A stretch of DNA of 64,000 bases from Candidatus Poribacteria bacterium (GTDB taxonomy: Bacteria; Poribacteria; WGA-4E; WGA-3G): contig JAPPNJ010000011.1 in NCBI GenBank assembly GCA_028818705.1, forward strand, positions 26,464 through 90,463. Direction: 5' to 3'. Both the position numbers and the translations under genes were made by a program. The notes beneath the pieces were generated by a model. The model made no database searches and was not told the origin of the DNA. It was given only the letters and a program-made list of their open reading frames with translations. This document shows positions 38,462 to 48,100 of the stretch, one piece after another. Positions within the stretch are counted from its first letter, which is position 1; each line of letters begins with the position of its first letter.

Positions 38462-39361
38462 ATGGAGAGCAGGAACGGCGTTACATCAAAAAATATCCTG
38501 AATATTACAAAGCCGAAAGAATCTCGAACTGCCCTCGTAGAAAGCAATACACCAGATGCCTTCCGAAAACTACGCCAAGATTATTGGACTTGGCACTTTG
38601 ATGAATCGTTGTCGGATGCAGCCCGGCTGCTACTTAGTACAGACCTCGGTTGGGAGGCGATGCCACAGCTTGAAGCACCACCGGTGGGCGAAGTCATTTC
38701 GCCTCTCGGTTATGCCCTCTCACATGAGGACAAGAGTGTTCGTGATGCCGCACTACAGGCATTAGATACAACCGTTTACATCCCTGCTGGGATAGCATGT
38801 ATCGGCGAGGCGCGAGCACCGCTGGAGGTGGATGAATGTAGGGTAGGCGTCTACCCTGTAACCAACTCCCAATACCAACGGTTTGTTCAGGATACCGGAC
38901 ACGCGCCGCCACAGGATTGGACAGACGGCAATTATTCGGTAAACAGAGGTGATCATCCCGTCGTCTGGGTTACGTGTGAAGATGCAGAGGCGTACGCTCG
39001 TTATGCAGGTGGCAGATTACTGACGTTCGAGGAATGGCAATACGCTGCACGCGGTGTCGATGATAGGCTCTTTCCGTGGGGATACGAAATTGACAAGCCA
39101 CGGTGCAATACCGCTGAACTCGGCGCTGGAACGACAACACCGGTCGTTGCCTTCAGAGACGGTGTGAGCCCTTTCGGCTGCTACGATATGGTCGGAAACG
39201 TCTGGGAGTGGACAGATACACCCTACGACGATGCAGGAAATTTCCGGGTAGCCTGTGGTGGCGGATGGTACTACAATCACGACTATAGTACCTGCACCAG
39301 TTACGATTTTTTTAGCAACGGATATGCAGAGTTCGTGATCGGATTCCGGATCGCGCAGTGA
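38462..39361 (+). CDS. SUMF1/FGE-like (formylglycine-generating enzyme superfamily) protein
   Basis: VGVYPVTNSQYQRFVQDTGH, HPVVWVTCEDAEAYARYAGGRLLTFEEWQYAARG, GCYDMVGNVWEWTD, CGGGWYYNHDYSTC. Confidence 0.88.
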   Translation: MESRNGVTSKNILNITKPKESRTALVESNTPDAFRKLRQDYWTWHFDESLSDAARLLLSTDLGWEAMPQLEAPPVGEVISPLGYALSHEDKSVRDAALQALDTTVYIPAGIACIGEARAPLEVDECRVGVYPVTNSQYQRFVQDTGHAPPQDWTDGNYSVNRGDHPVVWVTCEDAEAYARYAGGRLLTFEEWQYAARGVDDRLFPWGYEIDKPRCNTAELGAGTTTPVVAFRDGVSPFGCYDMVGNVWEWTDTPYDDAGNFRVACGGGWYYNHDYSTCTSYDFFSNGYAEFVIGFRIAQ

Positions 39362-39403
39362 CCTTACACAGCGGATCAAGATTTATTCTACAGGAAAAGA
39401 TTT

Positions 39404-39955
39404 ATGAAAGACGGCAAAACTGAGGCAGGACACGCTTTGACACCTGATGATGCCGAGGTGTCTTCCAGTGGTTTACAAAAGGAACTCATCCAGCGTGGAC
39501 ATGTCGATATTCATACGCACCAGACCGTCGCGAAGCACCTGAAACAGGGCGCGGATGCCTTAAAAATCCGAGACTACGGAAAAGCGATTGAAGAATTCCA
39601 ACTGGTAATTCAACATAATCGTGAATCGGCAGAGGCACATTTTCATCTCGGTTTGGCGCACTTTATGATTGGGGCTTACGAAAAGGCAATAGACGCATAC
39701 AAGATGGCGGTGGCATGCGAACCGAGCGAAGCGATAGTATACCTCAATCTCGCTGCAACCTATCGTCTGCTCAAACGCTACGATGAGGCAATTGACGTTT
39801 ACACACGTGCCATCCGTTTTATCCCAAATCACCCTGAACTGCATTCCGAACTTGGGAAAGTGTATACATTTCAAGGCAAGCGACGCGAGGCGGTCAGTGC
39901 ATATAAAACAGCGATGCGACTTAAATTGCAACGCGTCGTAAACGCACCTTCATAA
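39404..39955 (+). CDS. TPR repeat protein
   Basis: AHFHLGLAHFMIGAYEKAIDAYKMAV / AIVYLNLAATYRLLKRYDEAIDVYTRAI / PELHSELGKVYTFQGKRREAVSAYKTAM. Confidence 0.88.
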   Translation: MKDGKTEAGHALTPDDAEVSSSGLQKELIQRGHVDIHTHQTVAKHLKQGADALKIRDYGKAIEEFQLVIQHNRESAEAHFHLGLAHFMIGAYEKAIDAYKMAVACEPSEAIVYLNLAATYRLLKRYDEAIDVYTRAIRFIPNHPELHSELGKVYTFQGKRREAVSAYKTAMRLKLQRVVNAPS

Positions 39956-40020
39956 AATGAATGTCAAGCAAGAAAACTACGAGGTATTTCCCGGTGTCAG
40001 CAGTCATCACGGAGAACATT

Positions 40021-40623
40021 ATGTTTGTTTCAGACGAAGACTTAATGATGAAATGCCGTAAAGGGGATATGAGTGCGTTTGAGTTGCTGGTACGACGCTA
40101 CCAAAATCCGTTGATTAACTACATTCACCGCACTGTCAACGACTATCACCGCGCTGAAGATCTCTCTCAAGAAACGTTTCTACGGGTCTTTAAGAGCGCA
40201 AGCCGTTACGAACCTACAGCGTCGTTCAAAAGCTGGCTTTACACTATCGCCACCAACTTGTGTCGAAACGAGGTGCGGAATCGATCACGGCGGAATACAT
40301 ACTACCTTGAAGACCTCGTTGAGGAAGGTGAAGACGTCTATCATACAGACATGATGCGAGATACGCGCCACATGCCCGATGTCCTGTTAGAAAAAAAGGA
40401 ACAGCGGCAAATTATACGCAAAGCACTCGCACAATTACCAGAAAATCAGCGTGTGGCACTAACGCTCGTCACTTACCAAGATTTGCGCTACGAAGAGGTC
40501 TCAGAAATTCTCGGATGCTCGGTAGGTGCCGTGAAAGCACTGATCCATCGCGCTCGACAAAAAATGAAAAAACTCCTCACCAAAGCAGGAATAGGGGAGG
40601 AAAACATCAATGCGAAAATATAA
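40021..40623 (+). CDS. ECF RNA polymerase sigma factor
   Basis: DMSAFELLVRRYQNPLINYIHRTVNDYHRAEDLSQETFLRVFK; SFKSWLYTIATNLCRNEVRNR; LRYEEVSEILGCSVGAVKALIHRARQKMKKLL. Confidence 0.93.
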   Translation: MFVSDEDLMMKCRKGDMSAFELLVRRYQNPLINYIHRTVNDYHRAEDLSQETFLRVFKSASRYEPTASFKSWLYTIATNLCRNEVRNRSRRNTYYLEDLVEEGEDVYHTDMMRDTRHMPDVLLEKKEQRQIIRKALAQLPENQRVALTLVTYQDLRYEEVSEILGCSVGAVKALIHRARQKMKKLLTKAGIGEENINAKI

Positions 40624-41305
40624 ACACACCGAATTCCCAAATTTATACAACGCAGAATGCGAAGCAGAAATTGCGAGTGCAGATGAGCTGTCAGCCTACA
40701 TTGATAAAGAATTGCCGACCTGGAAACGTTACCTCATCAAGCAGCACTTAAAAAAATGCCAGATCTGCGCCGACTACGTACAGCGGTTGCAAACAACCGA
40801 CAAATTCCTACGCCAAAGTGGAGAGGTAGAGACCTCTGCTGACTTTTTAGGAAGCGTCATGGCACGTGCGTCATCTCTGACGCAATACCAGCGACAGCAA
40901 GAGTCGTTCTGGTCGCGCGTCGCGCGATATATGGTATCGGGGTTAGAAACCCCTCCTACAAGATGGATGCGACACATTTCACTATTGGCGGGCAAACTTC
41001 GCCACAACATTCAGACGCGCAGCCCAATTTACATATTTGCCTTGACCTTCTGTGTCTTCACGATGGTGGGGGTAACGCTTTACCCACCGCGTAGCGACAG
41101 AAATGTAAAGCAAAGACAAATTAATGTAAAGCAAAGACAAATTCTGCCCGTGTGGGCAGAATTTCCCGTGTGGGCAAAATTTGGACAATCGGCGCATGCG
41201 TGGAAGAAGTCAGATGACCTGCACAGTGGAAAGTTAATATCATTTGAGGTCATCCGTCCTGAACCTCCTAAACGCTTACTTACGACTACCCTTCAGCAAA
41301 AGTAA
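40610..41305 (+). CDS. Zinc-finger anti-sigma factor (zf-HC2-like), single TM
   Basis: ELSAYIDKELPTWKRYLIKQHLKKCQICADYV (HxxxCxxC); TM YIFALTFCVFTMVGVTLY; overlaps the sigma factor by 14 bp. Confidence 0.85.
   Translation: MRKYKHTEFPNLYNAECEAEIASADELSAYIDKELPTWKRYLIKQHLKKCQICADYVQRLQTTDKFLRQSGEVETSADFLGSVMARASSLTQYQRQQESFWSRVARYMVSGLETPPTRWMRHISLLAGKLRHNIQTRSPIYIFALTFCVFTMVGVTLYPPRSDRNVKQRQINVKQRQILPVWAEFPVWAKFGQSAHAWKKSDDLHSGKLISFEVIRPEPPKRLLTTTLQQK
41102..41182 (+). repeat. Same repeat family, box duplicated, inside the anti-sigma CDS
   Basis: Two 21-bp AATGTAAAGCAAAGACAAATT copies (41102-41122, 41123-41143), then hairpin AAATTCTGCCC-GTGT-GGGCAGAATTT and a partial repeat. Confidence 0.9.
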
Positions 41306-41352
41306 CCGGGTAGTTGACGAATTTCATCCATTACCCACTGGCAATCCAAAAA

Positions 41353-43134
41353 ATGAAATCGGTAACTCGGAAAGCGTTATTATTTTCGTTTATATTTCAT
41401 ATCTTCTTTTTCATCACGGCGTTCTATGTCGCGGTGCAGAACCAGCCGATAGCATCGGAGAAGGCAGATCTCGCGGTGGAACTGATCTCAACGGAAAATA
41501 CCGGTCAACTGAAACCCCTGCTAAAAAAAGTTTCACCTCGTTTTCGCGCACCTACACGTGAATTGGTAAAACCCATCTCTCCGCAGGTCAGCACGGCGGA
41601 GTCCTTGCCATCTCTCGCAGCTTCATTCTCGGTCACAACTGAAACTTCGCGCCCTGCTTTAGGTCGTAACTTGCAAGCCGACATTGATACAGAAGAGCCT
41701 TCAGAATCTCTCGACATTTCAAAAGAAAACTGGGGAGATGTCAGCACTGCAACGCAGACGCTTCGGGACATCAAGGAAGATTTATCGAAAACAGAAGCCA
41801 CAAGTCCCGCTGGCAACACAACACTCGGTGCGAAACGTCCGGGTCCACCGAGAATTCAGCGCACACCAGAGATAGCACCCATCAAAATAATCGAAGAAGA
41901 GGTAAGTCTTACTCCTGCACAATTGGCAGAGATTCGCGAAAAACGGAAGACACTACCACATGTTTCGTTTCCAAGGCTTATGCAAAAACTTGCGCGGGAG
42001 ATTGTCGAAACAAGCGACGGGGGTCCCATTGATGTTGTCTTCGTTATCGACGCCAGCGGCAGTATGCGCGACAATATTAAAGCCGTCGTCGAACATCTCA
42101 AGGAGATGGTAGACGTATACAAAACCTCCAAAATAGACTACGCTCTCGGTGTAACAGAATTCTGGGCACAGAAAAACCGAAACAGAATCAGAGTTGTCCA
42201 ACTAACAAAGAGTTTCATAAAATACAAACGCACGCTTCAAGAAATTACCGTCCATCAGGACGAAAATGCCCTGGACGCTATCGTGCAGACTGTCAAGGAG
42301 CTCCGATTCCGTGCGACATCTAAAAGACACTTTATTCTTGTCACCGACGAACCTTTCACAAGCCGTGAAGGGTTAGAGGTGAAAGACGCAATCGCCTACT
42401 GCCGAGAGTTCGGTATCTATGTAAACGTCCTCGGACTCCCTATCGATGAACACCAGAGCCTCGCTGCTGCAACGGGCGGCACGTGGCATGTCATTCCTGA
42501 AGAACAGCAACCTCAAATGGCACAGCGAATCAACGTGCAAAAGACGCCGCGCGGTAAAGCAGTGTCGCTACGTCAAGCACGATGGGCAGATGTCACAAAA
42601 GTCGGCGATTCCGCACTCCAACTGAGTGGTAAGACTCCTGTGGACATTGTTCTGTTTGTTGATAGTAGCAAAAGCATGGACAAAAAATTGCCACATTTCT
42701 TGCAGCAACTCAACCTCATCGTCCGCGATTGGGATAATGCCCTCATAGACTATCAGATAGGTGTAGTGCGTTTTCGGTCGCGGGCATCTGTGAATATAGT
42801 GAACGTTTTTAATCCACCACAGACACTCAAACAGATCCGGAAAATTGTTGAACTGCCGTGCCAAGAGAATGAAATGTTATTAGATGCTGTCGCGGAGGGG
42901 TTAAGGAGGCTTAAGCTCCGCCCGAATGCGCAGCCCTATTTCATCCTAATTACAGATGAACCCGCAGCCGGCGAATACTCGCCACTCGCAATTATCCAAA
43001 TGTTACAGCAGAAGCACATCCTCGTCAGTGTCGTTGGCACTTACGACGATTTCCAGCAGCAGGTAGCGAACAAAACAGGTGGTATCTGGGTACCTATTCC
43101 AGAAGGACACACAACAAACAATTTGTATTGGTAA
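41353..43134 (+). CDS. Protein with two VWA domains and N-terminal TM
   Basis: GPIDVVFVIDASGSMRDNIKAVVEHL and PVDIVLFVDSSKSMDKKLPHFLQQL (two DxSxS MIDAS motifs). Confidence 0.85.
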   Translation: MKSVTRKALLFSFIFHIFFFITAFYVAVQNQPIASEKADLAVELISTENTGQLKPLLKKVSPRFRAPTRELVKPISPQVSTAESLPSLAASFSVTTETSRPALGRNLQADIDTEEPSESLDISKENWGDVSTATQTLRDIKEDLSKTEATSPAGNTTLGAKRPGPPRIQRTPEIAPIKIIEEEVSLTPAQLAEIREKRKTLPHVSFPRLMQKLAREIVETSDGGPIDVVFVIDASGSMRDNIKAVVEHLKEMVDVYKTSKIDYALGVTEFWAQKNRNRIRVVQLTKSFIKYKRTLQEITVHQDENALDAIVQTVKELRFRATSKRHFILVTDEPFTSREGLEVKDAIAYCREFGIYVNVLGLPIDEHQSLAAATGGTWHVIPEEQQPQMAQRINVQKTPRGKAVSLRQARWADVTKVGDSALQLSGKTPVDIVLFVDSSKSMDKKLPHFLQQLNLIVRDWDNALIDYQIGVVRFRSRASVNIVNVFNPPQTLKQIRKIVELPCQENEMLLDAVAEGLRRLKLRPNAQPYFILITDEPAAGEYSPLAIIQMLQQKHILVSVVGTYDDFQQQVANKTGGIWVPIPEGHTTNNLYW

Positions 43135-43144
43135 AGGATCTGAA

Positions 43145-43747
43145 TTGAAAGTCGCAGTCCTCGTTTCAGGGAGTGGCACTAACCTCCAAACCCTCATTGA
43201 TCAACTACACCAAGATGGAACAAGTGGTATTGACATCGCAGTTGTGATTAGCGACCGAAAGAATGCCTACGCACTCACACGCGCCGAACGCGCCGGTATA
43301 CCGACGCACGTTGTTAGAACCCAAGATTATGAGAATCGTGTCGATTTCGACACAGAAATTTCAAGGCTCATCGAACAGTATACTGCAGAACTGCTTGTGC
43401 TTGCAGGCTTTATGAAACTTTTCCAACCCCCTTTCGTCCGAAAATACCAGAATCGCATTATTAACGTCCATCCAACGTTGTTACCGGCATTCCCAGGTGC
43501 ACACCCTGTCGCTGATACATTAGCATACGGCGTAAAAATTGCGGGTGTGACTGTCCATTTTGTTGACGAAGGTGTTGACTCTGGTCCCATCATTGCTCAG
43601 GCGGCTGTTCCCGTTTTAGATACGGACGATGAGGAGAGTTTACACAACCGAATTCAAGTCGAAGAACACAAACTTTATCCAGAAGTGATTAAGTGGTACG
43701 CACAAGGGAAATTGAAAGTCAAAGGAAGAAAAGTAATAGTGGAGTAG
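43145..43747 (+). CDS. purN: Phosphoribosylglycinamide formyltransferase
   Basis: KVAVLVSGSGTNLQTLIDQ; RIINVHPTLLPAFPGAHPVADTLAYGVKIAGVTVHFVDEGVDSGPIIAQAAVPV. TTG start at 43145. Confidence 0.93.
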   Translation: MKVAVLVSGSGTNLQTLIDQLHQDGTSGIDIAVVISDRKNAYALTRAERAGIPTHVVRTQDYENRVDFDTEISRLIEQYTAELLVLAGFMKLFQPPFVRKYQNRIINVHPTLLPAFPGAHPVADTLAYGVKIAGVTVHFVDEGVDSGPIIAQAAVPVLDTDDEESLHNRIQVEEHKLYPEVIKWYAQGKLKVKGRKVIVE

Positions 43748-43833
43748 TCGGTTGTCAGTTGTCAGTTAAGAAGTGGCTTGGGTAAGTCAAAATCTCTCTA
43801 ACCGATGACCGATCGCTGATAACCAACCAAAAG

Positions 43834-44757
43834 ATGTTAGCAATCTCAACAATGTGGAACGCCTTGAAGCAGCCTGATGGTGCCGCGCTGTTCGATGAAC
43901 TCAAAAACCTCGGTTTTGAGAAACTCGAACTCAGCAGACATCTGACCCTGGATCAGGTTGAACAACTCAAGCCGTACCTCCATGAAAATCCGCCCTGCTC
44001 GATTCACAATTTTTGCCCCATCCTTCCTGGAACATCACAGGCAGATGCGGGGCAGGATAAAATTTTACTTTCCAGTCTCAATGCAGATGAACGCAAGGAG
44101 GCAGTTCGACGCACTATCCAAACGATGGAGCTCGCCGTTGAATTGGAAACGCCAATTGTAGTTTTACACCTCGGCGAAGTCGATACCTACGATCGCTCAT
44201 ACTTGATGGTTGATCTTTACAATTACGGTGAGCGTGAGTTTGAAGCCTTTCACCAGAAGGTAACAGAAGCCACCGAATGGCGAAAACGTAAAGAAGAGAA
44301 ACACCGGAATGCAGTCCTACGGAGTCTTGACGAACTCAACGAACGTGCCTTGCGGATGGATCTCTGTATCGCCATCGAAAATCGTCCGCATTACTACCAA
44401 ATCCCGAATTTTGACGAAGTCGAACTGTTTTTTGAAGAATTTTACGGAAGCCCGATGCGCTACTGGCACGACATTGGACATGCCGCACGACAGGAAAAAC
44501 TCGGCGTATGCTGGGCAGATAAATGGCTTCAGCAGTATGAGGCATATCTCGTGGGTGTGAATCTGCATGATCTGCAAGGTCTTGAGGCGTATCACCCTCC
44601 GGGGATCGGGGACCTGGCGTGGGACGATATCTTCGCGAAGATGCCTGCAGATGTCCTGAAGGTATTAGAAATCCGTCCTTGCGAGGCAGAACCAGTAATA
44701 GCGGCGCGAGAATTATGCGAATCCTTATCGCAATCAAGTGAGCAACTGGATGTTTAG
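43834..44757 (+). CDS. Xylose isomerase-like TIM-barrel (sugar phosphate isomerase/epimerase) protein
   Basis: TPIVVLHLGEVD; IAIENRPHYYQIPNFDEVELFFEEF; YWHDIGHAARQEKLG; GVNLHDLQG. Confidence 0.8.
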   Translation: MLAISTMWNALKQPDGAALFDELKNLGFEKLELSRHLTLDQVEQLKPYLHENPPCSIHNFCPILPGTSQADAGQDKILLSSLNADERKEAVRRTIQTMELAVELETPIVVLHLGEVDTYDRSYLMVDLYNYGEREFEAFHQKVTEATEWRKRKEEKHRNAVLRSLDELNERALRMDLCIAIENRPHYYQIPNFDEVELFFEEFYGSPMRYWHDIGHAARQEKLGVCWADKWLQQYEAYLVGVNLHDLQGLEAYHPPGIGDLAWDDIFAKMPADVLKVLEIRPCEAEPVIAARELCESLSQSSEQLDV

Positions 44758-45121
44758 AGAAACGCCACAGGATAGTTATTTTTTCACGCAAACTGAACAC
44801 AATATTCTCAAAGCCCTGTGCGCGTATATGGTCGGAACCTCAAATGACGCAGAATTGGACATATCGGTTATCACGATAGACGCGTTCGTTCAGCAGTTGT
44901 CTAAACCCTTACGGACGCGGATCCGTTTCGGACTCCACTTATTTCAATGGGGCCCGCCGCTTTTCATTCGGAAATTGCGCCTCTTTACACAACTTGACCC
45001 GCGCGATGCGGTGAGATACATAGAGGGTTGGGCACGGAGCCGCCGCAGAATCCGCCGTCAACTCTTCCGCGGTTTACGTGACATCGCCTTCCTCGGCTAC
45101 TACAGCGACAGACAAAAATAG
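44750..45121 (+). CDS. Gluconate 2-dehydrogenase subunit 3-like / GMC-associated small protein
   Basis: FFTQTEHNILKALCAYMV..FTQLDPRDAVRYIEGWARSRRRIRRQLFRGLRDIAFLGYYSD; overlaps the upstream stop (ATGTTTAG). Confidence 0.5.
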   Translation: MFRETPQDSYFFTQTEHNILKALCAYMVGTSNDAELDISVITIDAFVQQLSKPLRTRIRFGLHLFQWGPPLFIRKLRLFTQLDPRDAVRYIEGWARSRRRIRRQLFRGLRDIAFLGYYSDRQK

Positions 45122-45157
45122 GCGTGCTTAGAAAGCGTACCACCCTCTGCGTCCCAT

Positions 45158-48100
45158 CTACTTCCGTATTAACATTTTGCGGGTAGCCGCGAAATCACCG
45201 GCAGTCAGCGTATAGAAATAAACCCCACTCGCAACCGACTCACCCACTTCGTTTCTGCCGTCCCAATACACCGCACGACTCCGACCCCGATAGATACCAG
45301 GAGCCTGATGTCCCAACGTCAGCGTCCGAACCAAGACACCACTAACAGCATAGATATGCACTGTGACTTCCGCAGAATCAGCGAGTTGATAGGGTATCCA
45401 CGTCTCCGGGTTAAACGGATTCGGATAGTTTGCCAGCAGAGCCGTCTCGTCGGGACGCAATACAGGTGCGGCAGGCGTATTACCTCCCACAATAATTGTA
45501 AACGCCAGCGGAGTCGCTCGGATTTTTTCTCCTCGACGAGAACCTGCTTGGAAGTTATCCGCTGTTAATTGGCTTTCACCACTCCTAACAGCCCTAAACC
45601 TTACCGAAAGCAACGTCCCTTGCCTGTCCATATCGCCTTTGGAGAGTTGCACCACTCTTACACCGGCAATCTTACCGGCGGCGTTATTAATCGTGCCTTT
45701 CGCAAAGAAAGTGTCCCCACCATCCTGCTTCAAGAAATCGCCCTCACTGACACCGAGTGCTGTTAAGACTGCGGGGTTAAACACGATATCAGTTTGCCAG
45801 CCTGCCAAATCGTCAATGTTTTCTGTTTTCAGATGCACAGTGAACGTATCTCCAACATTAATTTCCGGTACATCCGTAGAAAAGGAAAAATTAATACTCC
45901 GCTGGAACACTTCATATTTCGCATCCCGTGCGAATCCAAAGAAGCCACTAAACCCACCATGCCCGTGGTTGTCAAGCGCGACTAATAAGACATTTCTCCC
46001 CTGTTTTAGGGTGACAGGGAAAAAGTCTTGGTAATCGTCAGCGCCACGCGCAACAAACGCCCTATGAACCTCTTCGCCGTTGAGCCAAACTTTAACCGCA
46101 TCATCGCTACCGACCAACATTGTTGTCTGCTGTTCTTCCGGTGAATCCAAGACGACTGAACCGTAGACAATATGGTCGTATATCTCCTCACGTGTTCCCC
46201 AACCGAGGGCAGCCGTCATTCGATTTATGTTATCACCACCGGCAGAAAGTCGATGAAGCGTCCAAGTACTTCTTCCAACAGCCTTTCCTTCTTTGGCACC
46301 GTTGGTAGACACCTTTAACTCTGTTGCTGCGTCGTTGGTCGCCAGTGCCAAGAAATCCACGTCGTCCTCAAGACGTGTCCCGGGGACTATCGCCCACAAC
46401 CAAGGTCCTGTTATTTTCGGACCGCCAGTGGGAAAACCCGGATTGCCTTCCATACGAACAAAAGTCTTCTCGGGTAATCCATCCAAAGGTGAAAAATCGG
46501 ATATCGCGTTATTCCGAAGGTCGAGTCGATCCAAATTTTTGAAGCCAGCGAGGGATGATACGTCCGATATAACGTTGTTTTCAAGATACAGCACTTCCAA
46601 GTCTGTCAACTGCGCGAGTGCTGATGGATCGGATATGAAGTTAGCATCAAGGTTCAACGTCTCCAAATTTTTCAGTGTCACCAACGGAGAAACGTCTGAT
46701 ATCAAGTTATCAACTAATTCTAACCACTGTAGTTGTGTTAACTCCGCCAATGGTGAAAGGTCTGAGATGGTGGTGCCGCGGATCTCCAGTCGTCTCAGTG
46801 CTCTTAATCCTTTTAGAGACGGAATCTTCGTCACAGACCTATCATTACCAAACTCTATCCACCGCAGCCTCGGTAACCTTGACAAGGCGGAGAAATCTGA
46901 GACAGGTGTGCTCCACGCCGCTACCCCTTCCAAACTGACTAAACTTGCGAGAGGTGACACGTCGGATACAGGATTGCCGCTAATTCCTATTCCATTCAGT
47001 TTTATCAAATCTCGCAGCGGCGATAAGTCGGTGATTGCGTTCTCCTCAAGCCCCAGCCAGTCGACATTGGTTAATTCGGCAAGTGGAGATACGTCGGTTA
47101 TTCTATTTCCGCGCAATTTAATGTTATTCAGCCGTATTAATCCCGCCAAGGGGGAGAGGTCAGATATAGAATTGCGGCGGAATTCTATTCGTTCCAGCCT
47201 TGTTGCATGCTCCAGTCCTGTTAAATCGCTTATACCTCTTTCATCAGCGTCAATACGCCTCAATCTCTTTAAATCTGCTTCCGTAATCGAGTCACTGGGT
47301 GCCTTACCGAGTGCTTCTGCAATCACGGCGTGCAAGTTTGCCTCTGGAATCAGACCGCCAGGACGGGGGGTTGGTGTCGGTGTTGGTCTTGGCGTTGGTG
47401 TTGGTGTCGGAGGCGATACCAAGCAATCATTACGGTGCAAGCAAGCAACCATCTCGCTAAAGTTAGATGTCCACGCGTCACGTTGCACGTTCCCGCCACT
47501 CAGCAGCCCCGCCAAACCCAAGTTTTGTAAGCTTGGGTTATCACGAATCGCTTTAAGGAACGCTTCAGTGCCTAAACCGACTGACGCAGCAGCATGCGCC
47601 GCATCAATCGGACCATGAAACTCCTCGTAGAAGCGATGCACCGGTTCAATACCACCAAACACGCCTCCAGTCAATTCCAATGCATCCTTGTAACGCTGCG
47701 TATCCTGTTCCCGGAGGGAATCAATCACAGCTTCTTCTACATATAAACGCAAGGCTTGATCCTTGTCGTAAGACGGATTCGTTGTCTGTTCAATCACGGA
47801 GCGAACACCATCTTCAAATTCCTTCATCCCTTCCGTGTGGCAACCGATACACGACAAACCGTTGCGAACAGCCGGATCGCTCGCCGCAGGATTGGAAACG
47901 ATCTCCGTCGGTGCCACATCTATTCGATTACCCCGTGCATCCGAGATATAATACGCCTGCAAACCGTTTGGAAGATTGAAGATTACTTCGCCGCCATCAG
48001 GTGTGAAAGACAACGGGTGTGTGAAGATATTCTGTGTCCCTATACTTCCAGCAAAATCATAACTCTTCCAATATGCACCATAAGGCGATCTGTGCCGCTC

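Noticed and set aside
46400-47340. Regular repeated DNA that could suggest a CRISPR or tandem array
   Set aside because: Period is about 66 bp and encodes 22-residue LRRs; no conserved repeat/spacer pattern.
46293-47618. 441-aa ORF on the + strand
   Set aside because: Fully antisense to the LRR protein; Ser/Arg-rich low-complexity product from LRR codon periodicity.
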